From Nicotiana tabacum (Eukaryota; Streptophyta; Magnoliopsida; Solanales; Solanaceae): a stretch of 64,000 nt of DNA. Below, one piece after another: positions 33,325 to 43,400 of the stretch. The notes below the pieces were generated by a model. It was not told the DNA's origin and searched no databases. It saw only the letters and a program-made list of their open reading frames with translations. Location of the stretch: NCBI RefSeq assembly GCF_000715075.1, contig NC_134087.1, forward strand, positions 186,775,276 to 186,839,275, given 5' to 3'. Position numbers and translations under genes: made by a program. Numbering within the stretch: the first letter of the stretch is position 1; each line of letters begins with the position of its first letter.

Positions 33325-33848
33325 GAGAAGGTCATCAGCAAACCCAAGCTGTATATCTGCAATTTATCGCATTTGGGAGGAAAATTAAAGTCTGGATTAC
33401 TCCTCAATGTCTTCAGCAACCTATTGAGGTACTCCATGGCCAAAACAAACAAAAAACGAGACAAGGGATCTCCTTGTCGTAGCCCCTTCCTAGCTGGAAA
33501 TGGCACACTAGGCTTCCCATTGATTATGATAGAGTATGACACACTGCTAACACAATCCATTACCCATTGAACAAAAATATCACGAAAGTTTAGGCTACAA
33601 AGAATTTGCTCCAAGAAAGGCCATTCTAGGGAATCATAAGCGTTTTGCATATCTACCTTCATCATACACCTGGGAAACACTCCTTTCCTATTGTATCCTT
33701 TTACAAGCTCATGGCTTAGAATAATATTATCTCTGATGACCCTCCCATGTAAAAATGCAGATTGACAATTATCTACCAATATATCCATTACTCTGTGTAA
33801 TCTTCTAGTCAGCACTTTAGAGATAATTTTATAATCACTGTGCAACAA
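33325..33848 (-). pseudogene. LINE reverse transcriptase palm domain, frameshifted
   Basis: Minus-strand segment with NCQSAFLHGRVIRDNI, motif A KVDMQNAYDSLEW (catalytic Asp) and motif B RKGLRQGDPLS. The catalytic motif C GFADDLLMFS is encoded at about 33313-33350, but in a different frame from the upstream part. A frameshift at about 33350-33370 therefore cuts the enzyme inside its active site. RT of this clade copies its own RNA at a nicked target; this copy cannot. Confidence 0.85.
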
Positions 33849-34042
33849 GAAATAGGCCTAAACTGTTTTATTGTGGTGGGTTCTTAACCTTTGGGATCAA
33901 GGTTAATGAGGTGAAATTGATGGCCTTATACAGTTTAGTTGAATCAAAAAAACTAGAGAACAACTTCTGTTACCTCACTTCTTGTTATGCTCCATGATTT
34001 TTTGAAGAATAAAGCATTATAGTCATCACACCCTGGTGCCTT

Positions 34043-34303
34043 CTAATCATCAATGTCTGCTAAAGTTTCCCAGATCTCCTGCCTAGTTATAGTTTCAATA
34101 AGCTGCAATTGTTGCTCCCTGTTTAAAATTTGTCCATCCTTCATCACCTCTGGATTTATAGCAGGGATCCTTGTAGCATTTGTCCCTAGTAGTTGCTTGT
34201 AGAAACCAAGAATTTCTTTAGTGATTGCCTCTTCATTCTGAATTACTTGGCCATTTTCCTTTACCAAACTATTTATTCTATTCTGTGCTACTCTTGTCTT
34301 CAT
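34043..34303 (-). pseudogene. LINE ORF2, N-terminal part upstream of RT
   Basis: The segment with EAITKEILGFYKQLLGT and ends in ETLADIDD is the linker just before the RT finger domain in plant L1 elements. A TAG stop directly follows DIDD, where relatives continue with a KAPG-type motif. Sequence to 34675 is the last of the element before truncation. Confidence 0.7.
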
Positions 34304-34884
34304 TGAAGAATATAAGTAGGAAGTATTTGAATCCCCTAGTCATAGCCACTGGTTTCTAGATTTCTATGTAGCTATACCTTCTTCTATAAGCCCCCATTTT
34401 TCGAGGTCCAGCCTAAGCTCTCTCTCCAGTTCATACAAGTCATTTGATTGTCTATGATCTCTCATTTGTTCCTATATGCTTTGAAGCTGTCTCCTAATCT
34501 CTTTAACTTTGATATCAATACCTTGGTAATGGATAGTATTCAATTTCTTTAGCCCTTGTTTAATCACCTTCAAGTTTGTCCATATGTTTTCCATGCCCAT
34601 ACCATTTACTTGTTCCATCCACCCATCCTTTATCACATCCAGGAAGTCTTCATGATCGGCAACGAAGTTAAAGAACTCTCTCTAATTTTCTTCTACAATT
34701 GCTATTATTGTTTACTTTATTTTTACAATTTGTGAAAAAATTGTGAAATTGGTGAATTGAAGTCTTCAACGATAATCAATTTTCAACAAGTTATTCATCA
34801 ATTCGGTAAACTCGTTCCAACTCTTAATTTTTAATATTATAGTTTTGTTTGTTTTATCGATTTTCTATTATTTGATTAATTAAC

Positions 34885-35443
34885 ATGGCTTCCTTTAAAA
34901 ACTTTTTGGTAAAAATAATGAAAAATTCAAGAGTGGCGAATCTAATGGCCAATATGTTCCTCCTCCACTGCCCCGGCTCCCCGACCCAAACCCCATATCC
35001 ATCGTACACATCCTATTCTTGATAGCGATAATAGTTTATTAAAATTTAATGGGAGTTAATTTTGCCATAATATTGGAGTTGGTGAACAATTAGACCATAA
35101 ATTAATGAATGTTCTTTATTCTAATCCAACTATTGATTAAAATGATGATGAGGAAATAGATTTTGATGAAACTCAACCGAATTACGATGCACCCACTAGT
35201 CCTGCTTATGAAATTAACCCAACTAGTGATTCTATGAGAAAAAAGTTTAAAAAATATTTTTTCACTATTTTCCTTATTTATGGTGTTGCTGCCTTGTTAA
35301 ATCCTACTATAAATTTAGGAGGTCCTCAATTTTGGTATGAAACTGTTTATAAAGGTTTAGCACTTGAAGATGAGGAGTTGTCTAAACTTTCGGAAGAAAT
35401 AGCCTCAATTTGAATAAATGCTCAAACTATTTATAATGCTTAT
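34885..35443 (+). pseudogene. hAT transposase remnant, N-terminal part and DUF4413-like region
   Basis: The likely start ATG at 34885 opens a short frame that soon breaks; the BED zinc finger and most of the RNase H-like core are absent. From about 35235 the sequence reads MRKKFKKYF...AALLNPTINLGGPQFWYE, then LALEDEELSKLSEE and INAQTIYNAY, characteristic of plant RICESLEEPER/DAYSLEEPER-type hAT transposases. An in-frame TGA precedes INAQ. The frame is cut at 35443 by a Ty3 insertion and resumes at 42263 with QVALDHARP. hAT transposases cut and paste DNA through an RNase H-like DDE core; this one is dead. Confidence 0.8.
35439..35443. repeat. Target-site duplication of the family A complex, left copy
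   Basis: CTTAT lies before the reversed LTR end TGTCACGATCC; TTTAT stands at 42263-42267 after the reversed LTR start. There is one transition between copies. Removing one copy and the insert restores the hAT reading frame across the junction. Confidence 0.7.
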
Positions 35444-36844
35444 TGTCACGATCCATTTCCATTATAGGTCTTGATGACGCCCAACACCATTGCCGGGCAA
35501 GCCAACACAGAATTATAAATAAGCTCTCATTTTACTTTTACTGAAATAAATGCAGTAATTTCTTAAATTAAAGTTAAAACAAGTAATAACCTGTAATGTA
35601 CCAAAAATAATTATACAATTCCCCAAAGAATAGTCTACTAATGTGCATGACAAGACCTGGTGTCACAAGTTGTGAGCATCTAGTAGAATATACAAAAGAA
35701 TAAATCTATCCTAGTTTCCGAAATAGAATAGACAACAAAAAAATAAATAAAGAGAGAGACTCCATCAAGCTGCTAAATGACACAGGAAGGGAGCAGCTCA
35801 CCGTAGAAGCCTCAGAATGTGCTCGGGGATGCGCACCAGACTAATAGGAAGATGTACCTACCTCATATCCTGTACAATTAAGTACAGAAGTATAGTATGA
35901 GTACATAAATAATATGTACCCAGTAAGTATCATGTCTAATCTCAAAGAAGTAGAGACGAGAAGTCGACTTGACACTTACTAGGGTCAATAATATGAGAAA
36001 TGAATTATACTGAGCATGGATAGAACAAATAATTAGCAATGTATAGCAAGAAATAATATGTCTTCTCTTAGATAATGTCACAGTTGGCAACTTTCATTCC
36101 AGGAAAAATAATGAAGATCAATTCATAGAAAAATACTGAGTAAAGCATGCGCAAGTAGTGTCGAGGTCGTACGGCCCGATCTAACATAAAAAGTAAATTA
36201 TGTACTGCCGAGGGTCGAACGGCACGAACCATAGATGCATCTATTACCCCGCTCGCGAATCAACCATGCGATGAGGTCAAATGTAATTAAAGACAGCAAT
36301 AGGCAGACATGAATATATAATTGGGGAGCAATTACTCTCTACTTCTTCGAGATTAGACATGATACTTACTGGTACATATTGTTTATGTACTCATACTACA
36401 CTTCTGTACTTAATTGTACATGATCAGAGGCAGGTACTGGCTATTAGTCTAGTGCGCATCCCTGAGCATATTCTGAGGCTTCCACGGTGACCTGCTCCCT
36501 TCTTGTGCCGTTCAGCAGCTTGATGAATTCTCTCTCTTTATTTATTTTTTTGCTGTCTATTCTATTTTGGACAATAGGATAGATTTATTTTTTTGTATAT
36601 TCTACTAGATGATCACAACTTGTGATACCAGGTCTTGGCACACACATTAGTAGACTATTCTTTTGGGAATTGTATAATTATATTTGGTACATTACTGGTT
36701 ATTACTTATTTTAACATTAACTTAAGAAATTACTGCGTTTATTTCGGTAAAAGTAAAATGAGAGCTTATTTATAATTCTGCGTTGGCTTGCTCGACAATG
36801 GTGTTGGGGGCCATCATGACCTATAATGGAAATGGGTCATGACA
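35444..36844. repeat. Palindrome 1: ~500-bp inverted LTR arms with ~396-bp spacer
   Basis: Arm 35444-35945 read in reverse matches 36342-36844, including the terminal tgtcacgatcc/gtcatgaca, caagacctggtgtcacaagt and its mirror, and tactcatactacacttct with its reversed partner. The spacer 35946-36341 matches 40130-40530 in the same orientation. Confidence 0.8.
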
Positions 36845-36847
36845 ACA

Positions 36848-36865
36848 TGGTATCAGAGCACTAGG
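36848..36865 (+). other. Primer-binding site (initiator-tRNA-Met type)
   Basis: TGGTATCAGAGCACTAGG follows the LTR end by three bases and is complementary to plant initiator tRNA-Met 3' sequence over its first 12 bases. Confidence 0.8.
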
Positions 36866-37019
36866 TTCACGTAGGTCTCACAAGTCATGGGCAAACCTAA
36901 TAGAGTCATGCGGATTGGTACAGAGGCGTCTGTATTTATCTTCGAGAGGCTATAAAGTATTAGGAAAACTACTCTTTATTCATTTCCTATTGTGCAGTGG
37001 TTGGTATACTAAATTTCTC

Positions 37020-37037
37020 TCTTCTATTCTTTCATAG
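37020..37037 (+). promoter_or_regulatory. Splice-acceptor-like tract abutting gag ATG
   Basis: The pyrimidine-rich tctcttctattctttcatag ends directly at the gag ATG. At 20620-20640 the relative reads tcttattatctcacag|ATG. Both match a plant 3' splice site and both leave the ATG as the first exon codon. Confidence 0.5.
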
Positions 37038-38565
37038 ATGGTGAGGACACGCACGACTGATGTTCTAGTCCCGGGAGGAGCTGCTCCCCTCGTTGCTAGA
37101 GGCCAGGGGAGGGCACCGGCCCAGGGTAGGGGACGAGGGCGTCCCAAAGCGGTCCCAATAGCACCACCAGAAGATCTTGTGGGAGATCCTATCGTTGAGG
37201 AGCAGGGCGAGGTGCCCGCAGTCGAGCCTACCCCAGCGAACTTTATGACAACACCGGGTTTCTAGGAGATCATGGGTCATATGTTGCAGTTCATGGACAC
37301 CATGACTCATGCTAGTTTATTTCCAATGGATCCAGCTGCATCACAGGAAGGTGGGGGAGCACAGACCCCTACTGCTCAAGCTCCTGGTCACGCAGCTGCA
37401 GTGTATCAGACTCCGGGTGCACTACCCCTGGATAAGGCTCAGCCACTTGCTGCAGTAGTGCCCAGGCCCAGACCATCTGCGAATTGTGACCCGCATAAGT
37501 TATTGGATAGATGGACAAGACTTCACCCTCCTGTCTTCGGGGGTGAGCATCATGAGAATGCGCAGGATTTCATTGATAGGTGCAGGGATAGACTGCACAA
37601 CATGAGGATATTGGAGTCGCATGGGATTAACTTTACTACTTTTCAGCTAGAGGGCAGGGCCCGTAGATGGTGGCAGTCCTATGTTCTTGGAAGGCCAACA
37701 GGTTCTCCTCCCCTCACTTGGGGTCAGTTCACACATTTATTCTTGGATAGGTATATTCCACCCCCTGAGATGGAAGAGCTGCGGTATCAGTTTGAGTATC
37801 TTGAGTAGGGTCAGATGTCCGTGACCGATTATGAGGCGAGGTTTTCTAAGTTGTCTTGTCATGCACTCATGATACTTCCCACGGATGCAGAGAGAGTGTA
37901 GAGATTTGTTACGTGGTTGTACCCCGATATTCGAGCTAGCATGGCCCGAGAGGTGGAGATGGGTACTGAGTATCAGCTAGTGGTAGAGATTGCTTGCAGG
38001 ATTGAGGGTTATCGCCAGAGGGGTAATGAGCAGTTTCAGCAGGACAAGAGGGCCCGGTTTTCTAGAGAGTTTAGAGGTTCCCTAGCTAGGGGCAGGGGGC
38101 ACACAGGGAGGGGCCAGCCCAGCAGGCCCCCGTATTCAGCACCACCACCACCTCCCCGAGGTGCTCCAGTGAGACCTTATTTTAGTGCGATGCCGGAGAG
38201 TTCTTGCCACCCACCAGCTATTCGGGGTTCCTCCTGCGGGTATTCTAGTCATCAGGGTTCTTCCAGTGCTTACTTCGGTGCCATGCCAAAGAGTTCATAT
38301 CGCCCACCAGTCATTTAGGGTTCTTCTAATTCATATTCGGGTCAGCAGGCTCAGACTTTAGGGCAGCAAGCTATGGTGACGAGGGGTTGCTACGAGTGTG
38401 GAGATCCGGGTCACATGAAGAGGACCTGCCCCAGACTTCGGTGCAAGGCAGTACAACAGGGTCAGCAGCCTATGATTTCAGCACCGGTTACTCAGCCTCC
38501 CAGAGGCGGGGGACAGACCGGTAGAGGTTATCCTAGAGGTAGAGGCTAGGCAGGGAGAGGTCAGC
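37038..38565 (+). pseudogene. gag: Ty3/gypsy gag (family A), with internal stops
   Basis: Starts MVRTRTTDVLVPGG with an Arg/Gly-rich N-terminus (RGQGRAPAQGRGRGRP). The capsid-like gag domain runs about 37490-37930 (LDRWTRLHPPVFGGE, FTTFQLEGRARRWWQSY, WGQFTHLFLDRYIPP, then MSVTDYEARFSKLS). A Pro/Ser/Arg-rich linker follows, and a CCHC zinc knuckle CYECGDPGHMKRTC lies at about 38390-38430. In-frame stops occur at 37263 (before the EIMGHM segment), 37806, about 37900 and about 38318, all likely base changes from sense codons. The domain order and the long LTR fit a Tekay/Del-type chromovirus, but no chromodomain or integrase is present to confirm it. Gag would package RNA; this copy is inactive. 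Confidence 0.85.
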
Positions 38566-38645
38566 TAGCTACTTCTCAGTAAGGTGGAGGCCAGTTAGCC
38601 GTCGCTCCAACCAGATTCTATGCCCTTCCAGCTAGGCCAGATTCA

Positions 38646-39028
38646 TTGGCCTTAGATGCCGTCATCACAGGTATTATTTCCGTCTGCGGTAGAGATGCTT
38701 CGGTATTGTTTGATCCACGGTCCACCTATTCATATGTGTCATCTCTATTTGCTCGTTTCCTGGTTATTCCTCTTGCACCTTTGGGCACTCCTGTTCACAT
38801 GTCCACTCCTGTGGGTGATTCTGTGGTTGTAGATCAAATCTACTGGCCCTGTGTGGTCACATTCTGTGGTTTCGAGAATAGAGCGGATCTCCTATTACTT
38901 GATATGATCGACTTTGAGATCATCCTGGGCATGGACTGGTTATCTCCATATCATGTCGTCCTAGATTTCCATGCCAAGGCTGTTACATTAACAATGGAAG
39001 GGTTACCAAGATTAGAGTGGAAGGGTTC
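38646..39028 (+). pseudogene. Ty3/gypsy retropepsin-like protease, truncated
   Basis: The open segment carries ISVCGRDASVLFDPRSTYSYVS, then FEIILGMDWLSPYHVVLDF, the two halves of a plant Ty3 aspartic protease. The active-site motif, normally D(S/T/P)G, reads DPR: the glycine of the catalytic triplet is Arg. Similarity stops after MEGLPRLEWKGS, exactly where reverse transcriptase should begin. From about 39030 the sequence is LTR. The final 30 codons of the ORF are therefore LTR-derived and not protease. Confidence 0.8.
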
Positions 39029-39029
39029 C

Positions 39030-41650
39030 ATAGTTGATTTATGTTCGGGCGGGGCCCGGGATCCCCGAGCGTCAATCGGACGAGGCTCGAGTGAAGTTGG
39101 AAAATTTGAGAAGAGCTGACCTATGGTTGGTCAGCCGCAGGTGTGAGACCGCAGAAGCGGTAATCCTCTGGCGGATGCGGCCAAGGCAAGCTAGGCCCAA
39201 AACCGCATAAGCGGCTCCAGAGCCATAAAAGCGGCTTCTAGACCGCAGAAGCAGTCCTAGCCCGCTTGGCCAATTCTGCAGATGCGGCGTCTTTCTTGCA
39301 GATGCGGTCCTTTGACCGCAGAGGCGGAAATCACTGAAGTAGTGAGCTTCATTTATTTCGGGCTCTAAGTCATTTTGGCCATTTTTCACTCACTCATTGG
39401 GTGATTTTGGAGCTCTTGAGAGAAGACTTTCACCTAGCATCTTAAGATAAGTTTATCCCACCTATTTCTAGTTTAATACTTGAGTCTTGGGTAGCTTAAC
39501 ACACAAAGATTAAGGTAAAATTATGGGGTCAGAGCAAAACCTAGGGTTTTGACAAAAGTTAGATTTGACCACAAAATTTGTTATAAAATGAATTAGAAAT
39601 CATATATTATTGATCCTTGGGTTATAAAGAACAACTTTCTTCGAAAAATTTCGGAATTCGGGCACGTGGGTCTGGGGTCGGATTTTAGGAAACTTGTGTT
39701 TAAGGTTGGGAAATTGCTTAAATAGTTAGAATGCGATCTTGTGAGCTTGTATTAACTAGTTCCTACCTCGTTTATCTAGTTTTGAATCGTTCGGCTCCAA
39801 ATTGAGAGTTTGAGCTCGTTCTTGGTATTGGGAGTACGCTTTGGAGTGAGGTGAGTTTCCTATCTAACCTTGTAAGAGGGAATTGTCCCCATAGGTGATG
39901 TAATCAAATAATTTTCCATTAAATGCAGGGGCTACGTACGCACTAGGTGACGAGAGTCCATGCGTAGCTACTATTATGCTTAGTCGGAGTAGTTTAGGAC
40001 CCAAAAGCATGCTTTATGTGATATTCTTGCAATGTTATGTTTAATTTGGATTGTGTAAATCATGGTGATTATGGTAAATGAGACTAGTAAGAGGAACATT
40101 ATCTTTCTTGGCCTTTTTAAAGAGAAGTTGAGGTCAACTTGACACTTCTAGGGTCAAATAATATGAGAAATGAATTATACTGAGCATGGATAGAACAAAT
40201 AATTAGCAGTGTATAGCAAGAAATAATAGGTCCTCTCCTAGATAATGTCACAGTTGGAAACTTTCATTCCAGGACAAATAATAAAGCTCAATTCATAGAA
40301 AAATACTGAGTAAAGCATGCGCAAGTAGTGCCAAGGTCGTACGGCCTGATCCAACATAAAAAATAAATTGTGCACTACCGAGGGTCGAACGACACGAACC
40401 ATAGATGCATCTATTACCTCACCCGCGAATCAACCATGCGACACAGTCAAATGTAATTAAACACGGCAATAGGCAGATAGGAATAAATAACTGGGGAGCA
40501 ATTATTCACTGAAATATCAATTTCTCTTTAAAAAGGCCAAGAAAGATAATGTTCCTCTTATTAGTCTCATTTACCATAATCACCATGATTTAAACAATCC
40601 AAATTAAATATAACATTGCAAGAATATCACATAAAGCATGTTTTTGGGTCCTAAACTACCCGAACTAAGCATAATAGTAGCTACGCACGGACTCTCGTCA
40701 CCTAGTGCGTACGTAGCCCCCGCATTTAATGGCAAATTATTCGATTACATCACCTATGGGGACAATTCCCTCTTACAAGGTTAGATAGGAGACTCACCTC
40801 GCTCCAAAGCATACTCCCAATACCAAGAACGAGCTCAAGCTCTCAATTTGGAGCCGAACGATTCAAAACTAGATAAACGAGGTAGGAACTAGTCAATACA
40901 AGCTCACATGATTGCATTCTAACTATTAAGCAATTTCCCAACCTTAAACACAAGTTTTCTAAAATCCGACCCCGGGCCCACGTGCCCGAATTCCAAAAAA
41001 TTTCGAAGAAAGTTGTTCTTTAAAACCCAAGGATCAATAATATATGATTTCTAATTCGTTTCATAACACATTTCGTGGTCAAATCTAACTTTTGTCAAAG
41101 CCCTAGGTTTTGCGGTTTTGCTCTAACCCCATAATTTTACCTTAATCTTTGTGTGTTAATCTACTCAAGACTCAAGTATTAAACTAGAAATAGGTGGGAT
41201 AAACTTACCTCAAGATGTTAGGTGAAGGTCTTCTCTCAAGAGCTCCAAAATCACCCAATGGGTGAGTGAAAAATGGCCAAAATAACTTAGAGCCCGAAAT
41301 AAATGAAGCTCACTGCTTCAGTGATTTCCACATCTACGATCCCGCTTCTTCGAGAAAGAGGCCGCATCTGTGGGATTGGCCAAGTGGGCTAGGACCGTTT
41401 CTGCAGTCTTGAAGCTGCTTCTGCACAGTCACTTCTACGGCTATGGAGTCACTTCTACGGTTTTGGACCTGGCCTGCCTTGGCCGCATCTATGAGAGGAC
41501 GAGCGCTTATGCAGTCTCGCACCGGCGGCTGACCAATTGCAGATGCAGTTATGACAGCAACCTAAAGCTTTAGCTCTTCTCAAATTTTCCAACTTCACTC
41601 GAGCCTCGTTCGATTGACGCTCGGGGCTCCCGGGCCCTGCCCAAACATAT
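39030..41650. repeat. Palindrome 2: ~1.1-kb inverted LTR arms with ~406-bp spacer
   Basis: Arm 39030-40124 in reverse matches 40531 to about 41650, including gaggctcgagtgaagttgg, the GC-word arrays (39130-39330 versus 41330-41560), the D1/D2 donor-like sites, and tttttaaagagaa at the inner edge. The arms differ by scattered changes, so the inverted duplication is not brand new. Spacer 40130-40530 repeats 35946-36341 in the same orientation. Confidence 0.85.
39130..39335 (+). repeat. GC-word array (CCGCAGAAGCGG type)
   Basis: Words agaccgcagaagcggt, ggcggatgcggcc, ccgcataagcggc, agaccgcagaagcagt, gcagatgcggcg, gcagatgcggtc and gaccgcagaggcgg recur every 15-45 bp in proximal U3. The antisense arm has a diverged version at 41330-41560. 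Confidence 0.7.
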
Positions 41651-42262
41651 CGACAAGTTTAAAATCATGAAACGGACCTGCTCGAACCTTCGGAATTCCC
41701 AAAACAACGCTAAATCTAGGAATCACCCCTAATACCAATTGAATCAAACTTATGAACTTCAAGTTCTCCAATTCACTTCTAACGTGCCGAAACGTACTTA
41801 TACTACTCGGATTGATACCAAATTTTACGGGCAAGTATTAAATGTTATATTAGACATGTACTGGGCTCTAGAACCAACATACGAGCCCAATACCAACAGG
41901 ATCAATCATTATTTAGTTTCTTTAAATCCTTAGAATTTTTGTTTAATAATTTCTAATAAAAATTCATTACTCGGGCTAGGGACCTCGAAATTCGATTTCA
42001 GCCACACGGCCAGGTCCCATACTTTCCTATGGACCCTCTGGGATCGTCAAAAATCTGAGTCCGTTTGTTAAAAATGTTGACCAAAGTCAAACTTAGCATT
42101 TTAAGAAAATCCTAAGGAATCAAATAAGCATATTTCAACCCAAATTCCTCCAAATCCCGAACCAACCATCCCGCGGGTCATAAATTGGTTAACGCAAGCG
42201 CGAGAAGTTTTATTTATGGGGACAGGTTTCTAAAAAGCAAAACGACCAGTCGGGTCGTTACA

Positions 42263-42874
42263 TTTATCAAGTTGCATTAGATCATGCTAGACCAAATGTT
42301 CCAACTCCTTTTTCTTCTAATTCTCAATCATATAAAAGAACTGTGGGAGTAAGAGAACTTAGTGATTGGGTGGGGTTTAGGGGTTCTCAAGGTTCTACTA
42401 CTAGTGATTTTTCACAACTAAATGAGCTTTAAGTTTTTTTGTTATATGGAATTGAGGAAGTGAATCCCGACGTCTCCTTTAATCATTTGGAATAGTGGAA
42501 GGACAAAAAAAAATACTTTCATGTTCTTTCAAGGATGACCCAATATATTTTAACTATTCAAAAGCTTCACCAGTGGCATCGGAGAGCACTTTCAGTCAAG
42601 TAAGACTTCAACTCGGTGATTATAGAGCGTCTATGAGGGAGATCTTGGAAAATCAGTACTTTTTAGAGATTAGATCTGTTCAGAAAGAAGAAATTTTGGA
42701 CTTGCTGAATCACAACCAGAGGTAGATGAAGATTACGAAGAAATGCTAGGTGAACTTGTGGAGGATTCTGCTTCGCCCGGAAGCGGTAATGACCAAGCTT
42801 CTTTTCCGCCACCACCAACGAAAATTTCTCCGGACCTTAATGGATTTATGAAGTTTGTAAGAGATACCATGTAA
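42263..42874 (+). pseudogene. hAT transposase remnant, C-terminal dimerisation part
   Basis: The frame resumes with QVALDHARPNVPTPF, then RELSDWVGFRGSQG, and at about 42550-42640 the hAT dimerisation signature ASPVASESTFSQVRLQLGDY. The end is an acidic Ser/Pro tail finishing GFMKFVRDTM with TAA at 42872-42874. Stops at 42432 and 42495 and frame changes around 42540 and 42600 break it. It is continuous with 34885-35443 once the Ty3 insertion is removed. Confidence 0.85.
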
Positions 42875-43400
42875 CTTGTATGAACAAAAATTAGTATGTA
42901 TTATGTAACTTGTATTTTGGCACATCTTGATTAGTTTCTTTTTTTCTCAATGGTGGTATTAGCACCTTGTTATGCTCATTCCATAGGGGGGAGGAAAACT
43001 AATAAAGATATTGTCATATTTTTTTTAATGCTATAATAAAATTATAATGCATTTCTTTGAATATCTCTTCAAATATTTTTATCTTTAAATTTGAGTTAAA
43101 AAATTTAGGTCACAATTATATATATAATTTACAAGAAAGTGCCTTAGATATTTTATTACCATCTTTTTTTCTCTAATTTCTATAACACAATTTAAAAAAA
43201 GTATCTGTTGGGCCCACTAAGGCCCGGGACCGACCCACTTAGCTTGGGACCATTTATTGTGTGCCCGATCTTGGGTCTGTTCCTATAAAAAGACCACCAG
43301 AATCGGGATCGTTTGGTCCGTTTAAATTGGGATCGGCCTGGGACTGGGACCGTTTGGACCGGCCCACTTAGGCCCGAGACCGGCGCACATGCTACCTTTA

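Larger units (their letters stand above)
31956..34675 (-). mobile_element. 5'-truncated L1-type LINE inside the hAT element
   Basis: Minus-strand non-LTR retrotransposon flanked by an exact 14-bp duplication, ctctctctaatttt (31942-31955 and 34676-34689). It carries the reverse transcriptase and the RT-associated zinc-binding domain but no endonuclease, so the 5' end is missing. The poly(A), which would appear as T at the left end, is very short (about tttt). Stops and frameshifts interrupt the ORF. Confidence 0.8.
35444..42262 (-). mobile_element. Rearranged family A Ty3/gypsy insertion with two palindromes
   Basis: The outer ends are the two termini of one antisense family A LTR (tgtcacgatcc at left, gggtcgttaca at right). 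Inside, the order is: LTR 3' block antisense (A', 35444-35945), spacer S' (35946-36341), LTR 3' block sense (A, 36342-36844), primer-binding site, gag and protease in sense (to about 39028), LTR middle block sense (B, 39030-40124), a second copy of S' (40130-40530), and LTR middle and 5' block antisense (B', 40531-42262). A plain antisense solo LTR would be A'-S'-B'. The extra block between reverses orientation and carries gag and protease. Confidence 0.75.
31551..43400 (+). mobile_element. hAT DNA transposon inserted in the Sirevirus LTR, itself carrying two insertions
   Basis: The terminal inverted repeats are taagggtggcatg at 31551 and catgctaccttta ending at 43400 (two mismatches), with an 8-bp duplication outside. 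Subterminal regions at both ends are full of gggcc/ggaccgg words (31580-31740 and 43200-43385). Remaining hAT sequence is 31551-31955, 34676-35443 and 42263-43400, about 2.3 kb. The coding region on the plus strand is a decayed transposase. Confidence 0.8.

Noticed and set aside
39072..39389. 105-codon minus-strand ORF and its mirror near 41334-41573
   Set aside because: Both are readings of the palindrome's GC-word arrays.
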